Shown here piece after piece: positions 25,409 to 33,445 of a DNA stretch of 64,000 nt. Where the stretch lies: NCBI RefSeq assembly GCF_026340095.1, contig NZ_JAPEPO010000001.1, forward strand, positions 434,001-498,000, read 5' to 3'. The notes under the pieces were generated by a model. The model made no database searches and had not been told where the DNA came from. It saw only the letters and a program-made list of their open reading frames with translations. Numbering within the stretch: the stretch's first letter is position 1; every line of letters starts with the position of its first letter. The translations under genes and the position numbers were made by a program. The stretch is from Streptomyces sp. NBC_01446 (GTDB taxonomy: Bacteria; Actinomycetota; Actinomycetes; Streptomycetales; Streptomycetaceae).

Positions 25409-26167
25409 GTGTCGAGCCGACTGTCCGGACGGGTCTGCCTGGTCACCGGTGCCACGGGCGGCATCGGCACCGCCGTGGCGCGCCGGCTGGCCGCCGAGGG
25501 CGCCGCGGTGGTGGTGACCGATGTGGACGCCGAACGCTGTGCGGAACTGGCGAAGGAGCTGACTGCCGACGGCGCCCGGGCGCTCGGCCTCGCCCTCGAC
25601 GTCACCGACGAAGAGGCGTGGCGCGGCGCGGTCGCGCAGGTGGCCGACGAGCTGGGCGGCCTGTCCGTGCTCGTCAACAACGCGGGCATCGCCGCGATGC
25701 ACACGGTGGAGACGGAGACCCAGGAGTCCTGGGAGAAGGTCATCGCGGTCACCCAGACCGGTGTGTGGCTCGGTATGAAGCACGCCGGCACCGCGATCGA
25801 GGAGGCCGGCGGCGGCTCGATCGTGAACATCGCGTCGATCTTCGGCACGGTCGGCGGCTTCGGCAGCCAGTTCTCGTACCACGCGGCGAAGGGCGCGGTA
25901 CGGCTGATGACGAAGAACGCCGCGCTGCACTGGGCGACGCGCGGGGTGCGGGTGAACTCGATCCACCCCGGGTTCATCGAGACGCCGCACTCCCGCGAGC
26001 TGTGGCAGGGCACGCCCCGGTACACCGCGATGGTCGAGGGCACGCCGATGGGCCGGCTCGGCAGGCCCGAGGAGGTCTGTGGGGCGGTGGCGTTCCTCGC
26101 TTCGGACGACGCGAGTTTCGTCACCGGTTCCGAGCTGTACGTCGACGGCGGGTGGACGGCTCGCTGA
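25409..26167 (+). CDS. Short-chain dehydrogenase/reductase
   Basis: About 252 residues of classical SDR. The cofactor motif is TGATGGIG (with Asp in VVTDVDAER favouring NAD), the structural motif is NNAG, the catalytic Ser is in NIASIFG, and the active-site motif is YHAAK. The end is GSELYVDGGWTAR. The GTG at 25409 has AAGGAG upstream. As the third gene of the ACAD-kinase operon it may make or consume the hydroxy group of the same substrate, as LvaD does in levulinate breakdown (inference). Confidence 0.9.
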   Translation: MSSRLSGRVCLVTGATGGIGTAVARRLAAEGAAVVVTDVDAERCAELAKELTADGARALGLALDVTDEEAWRGAVAQVADELGGLSVLVNNAGIAAMHTVETETQESWEKVIAVTQTGVWLGMKHAGTAIEEAGGGSIVNIASIFGTVGGFGSQFSYHAAKGAVRLMTKNAALHWATRGVRVNSIHPGFIETPHSRELWQGTPRYTAMVEGTPMGRLGRPEEVCGAVAFLASDDASFVTGSELYVDGGWTAR

Positions 26168-26181
26168 GGGTCAACGGCGAT

Positions 26182-26209
26182 GGGGGGCACGGCAGTTGCC
26201 GCGCCCCCC
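26182..26209. terminator. Bidirectional terminator between convergent SDR and MBL genes
   Basis: GGGGGGC (26182-26188) and CGGCA (26190-26194) pair with TGCCG (26197-26201) and GCCCCCC (26203-26209) around a 2-nt loop. A symmetric 1-nt mismatch separates the two stem parts. It lies 15 nt after the SDR stop and 22 nt from the MBL stop. Confidence 0.75.
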
Positions 26210-26231
26210 GCTCGTTGTGGCCGACCGGATC

Positions 26232-27272
26232 TCAGTTCACGCGCGTGTACTGCTGGACGCCGCCGACAGTCGCCACGGTGATCCGTCCCCGCAGCACCAG
26301 GACGTCCAGATGCGCCGCCGTCTCGTTGATCGCGAGCATCTGGTTGAAGTCGTTCAGTTCGCCGAACGGCACCTCCCTGCGCGTCCAGCCCAGTTCGCGG
26401 GCCACGGCGTGGGCGTCGAGCGTGGTGTCGCCGAGCGCGTTGAGGCTCTGCGCGAGGCGGTTGTCGTGGTGGGTGAGCAGTTCGGCGACGCGGGTGTGCG
26501 CGCTGTCGGTGACCGGCCCGTGCGCGGGCAGCAGGCGGGCGTCCGCGTACCGCGTCATCAGCCGCAGCGAGTCCAGGTAGTCGGCGAGCGGACGGCCGCC
26601 CGGCTCGGTGAGTTCGAAGCCGATGGACGGGGTGATGTGCGGCAGGACGTGGTCGCCGGAGAACAGCAGTCCGCGCTGTTCGTCCAGGAAGACCACATGT
26701 CCCTGGGTGTGTCCGGGGGTCGGCACGACCCGCAGCTCCCCCGCGCCGAAGCTGACGGTCTCGGCGCCCAGCCAGCGGTCGGGGGACTCCCAGACGGCGG
26801 GGTCGTAGCCGCCGTGGTCCAACTTCTCGATACGGTCGGCGAGTTCACCGGCGCCCGCGTCGCGCAGGGTCCGCAGCGAGCCGGCCGGCACATCGCTGCG
26901 CAGCCGGTGGAGCATCTCCAGACCGGGGCGTTCGCCCGCACCCAGATAGACGCGCGAACCCAGCAGACGGCGCAGCTCGACGGCGTTGGTGTAGTGGTCG
27001 CGGTGGATGTGGGTGACGAGGATCTGGCTGATGTCGGTGAGGTCGCGGCCGATGGCGGCCATGGCCTCCTCGAGCGCCTTGCGGGCCTCGGGGATCGCCC
27101 AACCGCCGTCGATCATGACGATGCCGTCGTCCTCGGCCAGGTTCTCCAGCAGATACACGTTGACGGCGTGGAGTCCGTCGTTGGGCAAGGGCAGGGGAAC
27201 GCGGTGCACTCCGGGCTGGACGGTCTGGACTCCGGCCGCGGCCCACGGGCCCTGATCGAACCGCGCTGTCAT
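26232..27272 (-). CDS. Metallo-beta-lactamase-fold hydrolase
   Basis: About 346 residues. The zinc-site motifs are complete: THIHRDH (H-x-H-x-D-H), PTPGHTQGH, FSGDHVLPH and a late LLPAHGPV. The C-terminal part after the MBL core (~residue 250 on) is a helical cap as in glyoxalase-II-like or LACTB2-like enzymes. Such proteins may hydrolyse acyl-CoA, lactone or glutathione thioesters. The ATG at 27272 has GGGAGAG upstream; the open frame to 27548 crosses a repeat array and is excluded. Last gene of the operon that begins with the binding protein at 31390. Confidence 0.88.
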   Translation of the reverse strand: MTARFDQGPWAAAGVQTVQPGVHRVPLPLPNDGLHAVNVYLLENLAEDDGIVMIDGGWAIPEARKALEEAMAAIGRDLTDISQILVTHIHRDHYTNAVELRRLLGSRVYLGAGERPGLEMLHRLRSDVPAGSLRTLRDAGAGELADRIEKLDHGGYDPAVWESPDRWLGAETVSFGAGELRVVPTPGHTQGHVVFLDEQRGLLFSGDHVLPHITPSIGFELTEPGGRPLADYLDSLRLMTRYADARLLPAHGPVTDSAHTRVAELLTHHDNRLAQSLNALGDTTLDAHAVARELGWTRREVPFGELNDFNQMLAINETAAHLDVLVLRGRITVATVGGVQQYTRVN

Positions 27273-27320
27273 GGTGCTCTCCCTCGCTGGCTGGTGTACC
27301 GCTGTGGATCGGGCGGCCGA

Positions 27321-27429
27321 TCGGCCGCGTGAGGCCCGCTCGGCCGCGTGAGGCCCGTTGGCCTGGTAATGCGGGTTGGCTGAGTCGGGCCGGTTGGCCG
27401 TCTGGAACCGCTTGGCCGCGTACGGCCGG
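27321..27429. repeat. Degenerate 18-19-bp tandem repeats
   Basis: Two nearly identical 19-bp units (TCGGCCGCGTGAGGCCCG plus one base) at 27321-27358 are followed by four looser 18-bp units that each start TTGGC (from 27358, 27376, 27394 and 27412). The array fills the gap between the MBL gene and the CoA ligase stop. It contains several GGCC palindromes. No function is known. Confidence 0.6.
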
Positions 27430-27439
27430 TGGCCCCCGG

Positions 27440-28930
27440 TCAGGTGCCCGCGCGTAGGCGCTGTGCCAGTCGTCCGGCCGCCGACCGGTCGAGCTTGCCG
27501 ACCTTGGTCTGGGGCAACTCCTCGATGCCGTAGACGAATTCGGGCCACTTGGTCTTGGAGAGCCCGATGCTCTCCAGGTGGCCGGTCACCTCGGCGAGGT
27601 CGATGCCGCTGCCGTCCTCGGTGACGACGAGCAGCGCGACGCGTTCACCGAGCACCTCGTCGGGCACGGCCGCCACGCAGGCTCTGGCCACGCGCGGATA
27701 GCCGGCGACCGCCCGTTCGATCTCAGTGATGTCGATGTTGCGGCCACCGCGGATGATGATGTCCTTCTCGCGGCCCATGATGGTGACGGTGCCGTCCTCG
27801 TGGGTCATCAGCAGGTCACCGGTGGGGAAGTAGCCGTCCTGCGTCAGCGTCGGCGGTTCGACCCGGCCGGCGCGCGCGTACCCGACGAAGAGGGAAGGGC
27901 CGCGCACCTGCGCCCGGCCGGCCGTCTCCGGCCCGGCCTCGGCGCCCTCGGGCGTGAGCGCGCGCAGGTACGTGCCGGGGAACGGGCGTCCGTCCCTGCC
28001 GAGCCGTGTCTCCTCGGGGTCGTCCGGCCTCGGCGAGGTGTGCCCGAGGCACTCGGACATCCCGAAGACGCGAAGGATCTTCGTGCCCAGGGACTTCTCG
28101 GCGCGGGCCAGCGCGCCGCGGTCCATCGGCCCGCCGCCGACGGTGATCGCGCGGACTCCCGAGAGGATGCCGGACCCCGCGGCCTCGGCCCCCATCTGCA
28201 GCGCCATCGTCGGCACGCACATGGTCCAGCGGACATCGTTCTCGGCCATCCGCCGCAGCGCGAGGGCCCGGTCCCACTTGGCGGTGAGAACGAGCGGGCC
28301 GCCCAGGACCAGGGAGAGGTGAACGCCGAAGCAGTACGCGGCTGTTGATGACAGCGGCACGATCGCGGCCACCGCGTCGCCGGGCCGCAGGTCGTTGATC
28401 TCGATGGTGCTGGCGGCCGCGTAGGTCAGGGCCTCCTCGGACTGGACGACACCCTTGGGCCGCCCGGTCGATCCGGAGGTGAGCCCGATGAGGACACCTC
28501 CCGACCAGCGTGACGCGTCGGGCCGTTCACCGGAGCGGTGCACTCTCCAGCCGTCGAGCGCTGTGTCGTCGGCGCGGCCCGGCATCAGTTCGGACACCGC
28601 CCAGTCGGCCGTGGCCGACGGCTCGGCGACGACGGCGTCCGGCCGGATGTCCTCGAAGGCCGCCGCGAACTCGGCCGGTGTCGTGTGCCGGTTGACCAGC
28701 GCGAGGACACCGCCGCTCAGGCCCACGGCGAGGGCGCCGGCCACGGTGCGCCATGAGTTGTCGGCCTGGAGCATGACCGTGCCGCCCGCCCCGTCGGCGG
28801 ACATCGCGTCGCTGAGCCGGGCCGCTTCGGCGAGCAACTCACGTGCCGTGTGCCTGCCTTCGTCATCGACGACGGCCAAGAAGTCGGCCTGCTCGGCCCT
28901 CTGTCGGAACTCCCGCACTACCTGTCGCAT
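27440..28930 (-). CDS. Acyl-CoA ligase (class I adenylate-forming enzyme)
   Basis: About 496 residues. The P-loop motif is LTSGSTGRPKGV (about residues 148-159), with a VFGMSECLG adenine-binding region, GYFPTGDLLMTHEDGTV (A7-A8) and a C-terminal PQTKVGKLDR containing the catalytic Lys. The family activates a carboxylic acid as an AMP ester and transfers it to CoA. It is shorter than most fatty acid ligases. It is fifth in an operon with a Liv-type binding protein, two NTF2-like proteins and an EthD-like protein, so it probably activates the imported acid. Confidence 0.9.
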   Translation of the reverse strand: MRQVVREFRQRAEQADFLAVVDDEGRHTARELLAEAARLSDAMSADGAGGTVMLQADNSWRTVAGALAVGLSGGVLALVNRHTTPAEFAAAFEDIRPDAVVAEPSATADWAVSELMPGRADDTALDGWRVHRSGERPDASRWSGGVLIGLTSGSTGRPKGVVQSEEALTYAAASTIEINDLRPGDAVAAIVPLSSTAAYCFGVHLSLVLGGPLVLTAKWDRALALRRMAENDVRWTMCVPTMALQMGAEAAGSGILSGVRAITVGGGPMDRGALARAEKSLGTKILRVFGMSECLGHTSPRPDDPEETRLGRDGRPFPGTYLRALTPEGAEAGPETAGRAQVRGPSLFVGYARAGRVEPPTLTQDGYFPTGDLLMTHEDGTVTIMGREKDIIIRGGRNIDITEIERAVAGYPRVARACVAAVPDEVLGERVALLVVTEDGSGIDLAEVTGHLESIGLSKTKWPEFVYGIEELPQTKVGKLDRSAAGRLAQRLRAGT

Positions 28931-28997
28931 CCCGCTTCCTCGCTACGCTGTGCCGAACCCGGTGTCGAACGTTGCTGTGCGCAAGGCCGGTGGGGCC

Positions 28998-29318
28998 TCA
29001 GCCGGTGAACAACTCCTTCTCGAACCCCATCACCGCGATGCGCTTTCCCTTCATGTCGCCGACCTGCGCGACGGCGTCCGCCCACTCGGGGCTGGCGAGG
29101 GCCTTCTTCACGTCCTCCGGGGAGTCGAATCCGAGGACGGACATCCCGTCCCAGCCCTCGGAGCGCTTCTCCAGCGCCTGGTCGATGTCGGTGTGCCGCC
29201 AGGAGCGCAGACCGGGCAGCTTGTACGTCAGCTCCGCGTGGTCGCCGCGCCACCAGTCGATGAACTGCTCATGCGTCCACTCCGGGGGCTTCGCTGCCAG
29301 CAGGACGAGGTTGTACAT
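28998..29318 (-). CDS. EthD-like dimeric ferredoxin-fold protein
   Basis: About 106 residues. The start MYNLVLLAAKPPEWTHEQF and a core of WWRGDHAEL, LPGLRSW and YxxL-type strands follow the EthD family. The C-terminal part is FDSPEDVKKALASPEWADA. EthD proteins were found in ether-degrading operons and are small alpha+beta barrel proteins whose exact role varies. It lies between the CoA ligase and an NTF2-like gene. Confidence 0.8.
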   Translation of the reverse strand: MYNLVLLAAKPPEWTHEQFIDWWRGDHAELTYKLPGLRSWRHTDIDQALEKRSEGWDGMSVLGFDSPEDVKKALASPEWADAVAQVGDMKGKRIAVMGFEKELFTG

Positions 29319-29363
29319 GTCGCTCCTTCGTACAAGGCCGGTGACATCGGAAACGGGTGGTGC

Positions 29364-29762
29364 CTACTCGAAACGGATCTGCGAGGACCGGCCGATCAGC
29401 AGCCGCTCCAGCCGGCCGGCCGCGTTCACCCGACCGGCGGCGACGAAGCTCGCCTCGGGAACCTCGCCGCGCCGCACCTCGCCGAGGAACAGCTCGTCCT
29501 GGCCGAGGGTGGTCGCGGAGAGCCGGTGGTGGGTGCGCGTACCCCGCTCCCGCTGCTGCAGATAGCCGACCAGGGCGGCGCGGTCGCCCGCGAAGTCCGT
29601 GGCGTTGCCGTCGCCGGTGGAGAACAGGATGGACAGGGAGAAGTCGTCGCTGATCAGGTCGAGAATCCGGTCGGGCTCGTCGCTGTCGAGGATCTCGAAC
29701 CAGGCGGTGAGGAAGGGGGCGGGGGCCGCGGTGGTGGCGGCGGCCGTGGAGGTCTCGGTCAT
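29364..29762 (-). CDS. NTF2-like (SnoaL/ketosteroid isomerase-type) protein
   Basis: About 132 residues. After a flexible Ala/Thr-rich N-terminus the sequence has the NTF2 cone pattern: an FLTAWFEILDSDEPDRILDL helix, DFSLSILFS, a GDRAALVGYLQ helix and then strands ending RSSQIRFE. The fold often houses isomerases, cyclases or dehydratases in polyketide and steroid pathways. It is followed directly by a second NTF2-like protein (25 nt gap), and the two may form a heterodimer (inference). Confidence 0.75.
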   Translation of the reverse strand: MTETSTAAATTAAPAPFLTAWFEILDSDEPDRILDLISDDFSLSILFSTGDGNATDFAGDRAALVGYLQQRERGTRTHHRLSATTLGQDELFLGEVRRGEVPEASFVAAGRVNAAGRLERLLIGRSSQIRFE

Positions 29763-29786
29763 GTGCGCTTCCCTTTGCCTTGCTGT

Positions 29787-30146
29787 CTATTCCGGCAGGT
29801 CGATGAGGTCGTACGTGGTGGTGAAGTACGACTGGTAGCGGGCCATGTGCCCGTCGGGCGTGACCACGGCGGCCGACAGGAAGGAACCGACCGCCTTCCC
29901 GGACTCGATCACCATCCCGTACACGGTCTCCAGATCGCCGTCACAGCTGTGCCGGAGGATCTTGTGCACCCGTTCGACGGCGTTGCGGCCCGCGATGTAG
30001 GCGGCGAAGTCGTCCTTGGACCGTCCCGTCGCCTCGCGGCCCGGCAAGGCGATGTGAAAGCGGAATTCCGGTACGAGGAGTTCGAGCGCCCGGGCGGGGT
30101 CGTCGCTGTCCATACGTGCCATGTAGGTGGGCAAGACGCTGGTCAT
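29787..30146 (-). CDS. NTF2-like (SnoaL-type) protein
   Basis: About 119 residues from the ATG at 30146. It begins MTSVLPTYMARMDSDDPARA, with the same helix as the next gene, and has ELLVPEFRFHIALPG, a DDFAAYIAGR helix and later strands YGMVIESGK and RYQSYFTTTYDLI. It is a distant paralogue of the downstream gene. Active-site residues cannot be assigned with confidence. The upstream open frame to 30440 overlaps the binding-protein gene and is a shadow. Confidence 0.75.
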   Translation of the reverse strand: MTSVLPTYMARMDSDDPARALELLVPEFRFHIALPGREATGRSKDDFAAYIAGRNAVERVHKILRHSCDGDLETVYGMVIESGKAVGSFLSAAVVTPDGHMARYQSYFTTTYDLIDLPE

Positions 30147-30199
30147 GGTGTCCTTTCGCAGGGCTGAGAGGTGTGGGCGACGCGCTCCGCGGGCGGCGG

Positions 30200-31390
30200 T
30201 CAGTCCCGGGTGGGCGGGGTGAAGAAGTCGCCCTGCGACTCCCAGCGCCCGTTCTTGACGACGACCTTCTGCAGGTCGCGTGTGCCGAGGTGCCGACCGG
30301 CGCCGTAGTTGAGGACCGGGCCCACGCCCGTGTCGACGTGGCGCGCGGTGCGGTAGGCCCGCGTCAGTGACTCGCTGGTGACGGGACCGTCGATGGTCTT
30401 GGCGATCTCGACGAAGGCCTTGGCCGCTTCCCAGCCCCACAGGGTGATGAAGTCGGCCGGATGCCCCCGCTCGTACTTCTGCATCGCCGTACGGAACTCC
30501 TTGATGGCCGGGTCGTCGTCGTTCGGCGACTTGACCAGCTGGAGCGCCTTGAGGCCTTCGGTCGCCCGGCCCCCCAGCGTGAGCGTGGCCTGTGCCGCCA
30601 CGGGCGCGTAGCCGTACACGGGGGCGGTGACGCCCTGCAGCCTCGCCTCCTTGAGGTAGGAGGCGGTCTCCGCGGCGGTCAGGATCAGCACGACGGCGTC
30701 GGGCTTCGCGGCCTTGACCTTGCTGATCACCGGGCTGTAGTCGGTGGTCTGGTACTTCACCGACAGCCGCTTCACCTGGACCGACGGATCGGTCTTGCGG
30801 GCGGCGGGGCCGATCGCCTTGGCCACGTTCACGAACGCCGCCGGGTCACTGTGCACGACGAGTACCTTTTTCGCCCCGTCCCGCGTCACCCAGTCCCCGA
30901 GCGCGGCCGCCTGGTCCTCGTACAGCGTCTGCAGACCGAACAGTCCGTCGCGGGCCGGCTCGTACCAGGAGGCGTCGCCGCCCAGTGTGTTGAGGACCGG
31001 CACCTTCTTCTGCTCGAGGACGAAGGGGAAGGTGGCCTGGGTCTGGGAGGTGCCGTTGGTCGCGACGATCGCCACGACCCCGTCCTGGTCCACGAGCCGG
31101 CGGGCGATCTGGACGGTCTGCTGCGGATCGTTGGCGTTGTCCTTGACGACCCAGTCGATGGTGCGCCCGTTGATCCCGCCGCGTGCGTTGACCGACTTGA
31201 AGTAGGCGTCGGCGCCCGCCCGTTCGGGGATTCCGAACGAGGCCAGGGGGCCCGTGAGCGGGTACCAGGCTCCTATTTTGATGATCTTGTCGTCCCCTGC
31301 CGAGGGGCTCTTGGTGCCGCAGGCGTTCGCCGTCAGGGCGAGCATGGCGGCGAGTGCGGCGATGAACGTGCGTGTCGCGCGTCGTCGCAT
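30200..31390 (-). CDS. Liv-type ABC transporter substrate-binding lipoprotein
   Basis: About 396 residues. The Arg-rich start, hydrophobic core and lipobox (LTANAC, Cys24) mark an exported lipoprotein. The mature part is a type I periplasmic-binding fold of the LivK/AmiC group: KIGAWYPLTGPLASFG, NARGGINGRTIDWVVKDNAN, DQDGVVAIVATNGTSQT, and a second lobe. In actinomycetes such proteins bring in aromatic or alicyclic acids as well as amino acids. Its permease and ATPase genes lie 28 kb away (56717-60096) and carry the same operator type. It is the first gene of an operon running to 26232. Confidence 0.9.
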   Translation of the reverse strand: MRRRATRTFIAALAAMLALTANACGTKSPSAGDDKIIKIGAWYPLTGPLASFGIPERAGADAYFKSVNARGGINGRTIDWVVKDNANDPQQTVQIARRLVDQDGVVAIVATNGTSQTQATFPFVLEQKKVPVLNTLGGDASWYEPARDGLFGLQTLYEDQAAALGDWVTRDGAKKVLVVHSDPAAFVNVAKAIGPAARKTDPSVQVKRLSVKYQTTDYSPVISKVKAAKPDAVVLILTAAETASYLKEARLQGVTAPVYGYAPVAAQATLTLGGRATEGLKALQLVKSPNDDDPAIKEFRTAMQKYERGHPADFITLWGWEAAKAFVEIAKTIDGPVTSESLTRAYRTARHVDTGVGPVLNYGAGRHLGTRDLQKVVVKNGRWESQGDFFTPPTRD

Positions 31391-31418
31391 GACCCCTCCT
31401 CAACTCAAAAACTCAACC

Positions 31419-31431
31419 TGAGTTCAGTTCA
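31419..31431. promoter_or_regulatory. Operator copy A (TGAA-N5-TTCA family) upstream of the binding-protein operon
   Basis: TGAGTTCAGTTCA on the plus strand; the reverse complement TGAACTGAACTCA matches the shared consensus TGAACTGANTTCA at 12 of 13 positions. It sits in a longer imperfect palindrome, CAAC...GTTG (31414-31436), 29 nt upstream of the start codon, so it overlaps the expected promoter. Confidence 0.75.
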
Positions 31432-31503
31432 AGTTGATTTTAATGCTGCGGAAACACGCCTGGCAATGGTCTGTCACCGCTGTCACGGGACCGGGCACGA
31501 AAA

Positions 31504-31534
31504 GATCCCCTGACGGGAGACCCGTCAGGGGATC
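31504..31534 (-). terminator. Terminator of the TetR gene, 14-bp perfect stem
   Basis: GATCCCCTGACGGG (31504-31517) and CCCGTCAGGGGATC (31521-31534) pair perfectly across a 3-nt loop. On the minus strand it is followed by CTTTT. It lies 34 nt past the TetR stop and isolates it from the binding-protein operon. Confidence 0.85.
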
Positions 31535-31567
31535 GGTCACTGGATGTGTGCGCGGCGGATCGATCCG

Positions 31568-32188
31568 TCAGGAGGCGATCATCCGCACGCAGGCACCCTC
31601 GATCAACTCGCCGATCTCCGACAGCGGCGTCGGCCCGGCCGGCCGGTACCACCGCCACACGCTGACGATCAGGCCGAGCACGCTCGCCCCGAGCAACTGG
31701 GCGTCCCGCAGCGGGAAGGCGCCCTGGGACATCCCCCGCACCAGCAGGTTGGTCCAGTCCCGCTCGACGACCTGGACGAGCTGGCGGGCGGCGATCCGCT
31801 CGGCCTCCTCCCGCTTGGACTTGCGGGCCCCGGACAGGAGATCCATGTGGTTCTGCAGGATGCGCATCTGCAGCACCTCGTGCTCCGAGACGTCGTACGC
31901 GGCACGGACGCCGGCGCGCAGCGCCTCCACGGGGTCGTCCGCGCTCTCGGTCGCCTCGACGAACCGGTCGTGGGAGCGCTGCAGCTCAAGCCGCATGATG
32001 GTGAGCAGGCAGTGTGTCTTCGACTCGAAGTAGTGGTAGAGCGCGGTCTGGCCGATGCCGACCCGCTCCGCCACGGTCGACCACTTCGTGGCCTCGAAGC
32101 CCGTCTCGCCGAAACAGTCCACGGCCGCCGCGAGGATGGCCGCGCGCTTGGACCGCGGCCCCGCCTCCGGTTCAAGGATCCTGGTCAT
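31568..32188 (-). CDS. TetR/AcrR-family regulator, predicted master regulator of the catabolic island
   Basis: About 206 residues. The helix-turn-helix covers residues ~15-60 (RAAILAAAVDCFGETGFEAT, then GIGQTALYHYFESKTHCLLT). The C-terminal ligand domain is helical and ends in LSEIGELIEGACVRMIAS. It is a single-gene unit with a copy of the TGAA-N5-TTCA site 55 nt upstream and a strong terminator. Its place inside the island and that site suggest autoregulation and control of the other five sites. The ligand is probably a CoA thioester of the pathway, as for KstR and similar regulators (inference). Confidence 0.9.
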   Translation of the reverse strand: MTRILEPEAGPRSKRAAILAAAVDCFGETGFEATKWSTVAERVGIGQTALYHYFESKTHCLLTIMRLELQRSHDRFVEATESADDPVEALRAGVRAAYDVSEHEVLQMRILQNHMDLLSGARKSKREEAERIAARQLVQVVERDWTNLLVRGMSQGAFPLRDAQLLGASVLGLIVSVWRWYRPAGPTPLSEIGELIEGACVRMIAS

Positions 32189-32242
32189 GACTCTCTCTCC
32201 TGGCCGTCACTCAGCGTGTCCGTACCGAGAGTAAACCCAAGT

Positions 32243-32255
32243 TGAACTCAGTTGC
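32243..32255. promoter_or_regulatory. Operator copy B upstream of the TetR gene
   Basis: TGAACTCAGTTGC on the plus strand; its reverse complement GCAACTGAGTTCA matches the consensus with one weak half-site (GCAA for TGAA). It is the most degenerate of the six copies, as might suit autoregulation. Confidence 0.6.
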
Positions 32256-32266
32256 CAACCGAATGC

Positions 32267-33415
32267 CTAGACGCGTTCGAGGACGGTCGCGTTGGCCATG
32301 CCGCCGCCCTCGCACATCGTCTGCAGACCATAGCGGCCGCCGGTCCTGCGCAGCTGGTGGACGAGTGTGGTCATGAGCCGGGCGCCGGTGGCGCCGAGCG
32401 GATGGCCGAGGGCGATCGCCCCGCCGAAAGCGTTGATCTGCTCGTGGGCGGCGCCGAGTTCCTTCTGCCAGGCGAGGACCACGGAGGCGAAGGCCTCGTT
32501 GATCTCGACCAGGTCGATCCGGTCCATCGCAAGGCCCGCCTTGTCCAGGACCTTTTCGGTGGCAGGGATCGGGCCGGTCAGCATGTGGATCGGGTCGGAG
32601 CCGACCACGGCCATGCTGTGCACCCGTGCGAGCGGCGTCAGGCCGTGGCGTCGTACGGCCTCCTCGGAGGCGATCAGCAGGGCGGCGGCGCCGTCGGAGA
32701 TCTGGCTGGAGACGGCCGCGGTGAGCCGGCCGTCCTCGGTCAGGGTCTTCAGGCCCGCCATCTTTTCCAGCGTGGTGTCGGCGCGCGGGCCCTCGTCCGC
32801 GGTGAGCCCGAAGGCCGGGGTGATCTCGTCGTCGAAGTCCCCGGCCGCCTGCGAGGCCAGTGCCCGCTGATGGCTGTGGAGCGCGAACTGCTCCATGTCG
32901 TCGCGGGAGATCCCCCACTTCTCGGCTATCAGCTCGGCCCCGCGGAACTGGGACACTTCCTGCTCGCCGAAGTGCTCGCGCCAGCCGTTGCCCGCGTACG
33001 GGCTGCCCATCCCGGCCTGTTCACCGACGAACATCGGACTGGCGATGGGCACGAGGCTCATGACTTCCACCCCGCCCGCGACCACCAGGTCGGCGGCGCC
33101 GGAGCCGACCGCCTGGGCAGCGAAGTGAACGGCCTGCTGGGAGGAACCGCACTGGCGGTCGATGGTGGTGCCGGGGACGTGCTGGGGCAGCCCCGCCGAC
33201 AGCCACGCGGTGCGTGCGACGTTTCCGGTCTGGGCACCGATCTGGCCGACGCAGCCGAAGTACACGTCGTCGACCGCGCCCGGGTCGACGCCGGTCCGCT
33301 CCAGGAGGGCGCGCAGCACACGGGCGCCGAGGTCGGCGGGGTGGACGCCGCTGAGCGCGCCCTTGCGGCGGCCGACGGGGGTACGGACGGCTCCGACGAT
33401 GAAGGCTTCCGACAT
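32267..33415 (-). CDS. Acetyl-CoA acyltransferase (thiolase)
   Basis: About 382 residues. All classical thiolase residues are present: nucleophile Cys89 in DRQCGSSQQAVH, NEAF, the catalytic His in GHPLGATGAR, and the second Cys in CEGGGMANA. It carries out the last, thiolytic step of beta-oxidation. The ATG at 33415 was chosen over 33427 because GGAG lies 6 nt upstream. It is the last gene of the ten-gene operon that starts at 41618. Confidence 0.93.
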   Translation of the reverse strand: MSEAFIVGAVRTPVGRRKGALSGVHPADLGARVLRALLERTGVDPGAVDDVYFGCVGQIGAQTGNVARTAWLSAGLPQHVPGTTIDRQCGSSQQAVHFAAQAVGSGAADLVVAGGVEVMSLVPIASPMFVGEQAGMGSPYAGNGWREHFGEQEVSQFRGAELIAEKWGISRDDMEQFALHSHQRALASQAAGDFDDEITPAFGLTADEGPRADTTLEKMAGLKTLTEDGRLTAAVSSQISDGAAALLIASEEAVRRHGLTPLARVHSMAVVGSDPIHMLTGPIPATEKVLDKAGLAMDRIDLVEINEAFASVVLAWQKELGAAHEQINAFGGAIALGHPLGATGARLMTTLVHQLRRTGGRYGLQTMCEGGGMANATVLERV

Positions 33416-33445
33416 GGTGGGCTCCATGGGGTTGGGGGGACGGGA

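Noticed and set aside
31568..32188. Naming the TetR regulator KstR or KstR2
   Set aside because: The operator motif found here does not match the known KstR or KstR2 motifs, and the hallmark ring-degradation genes are absent.
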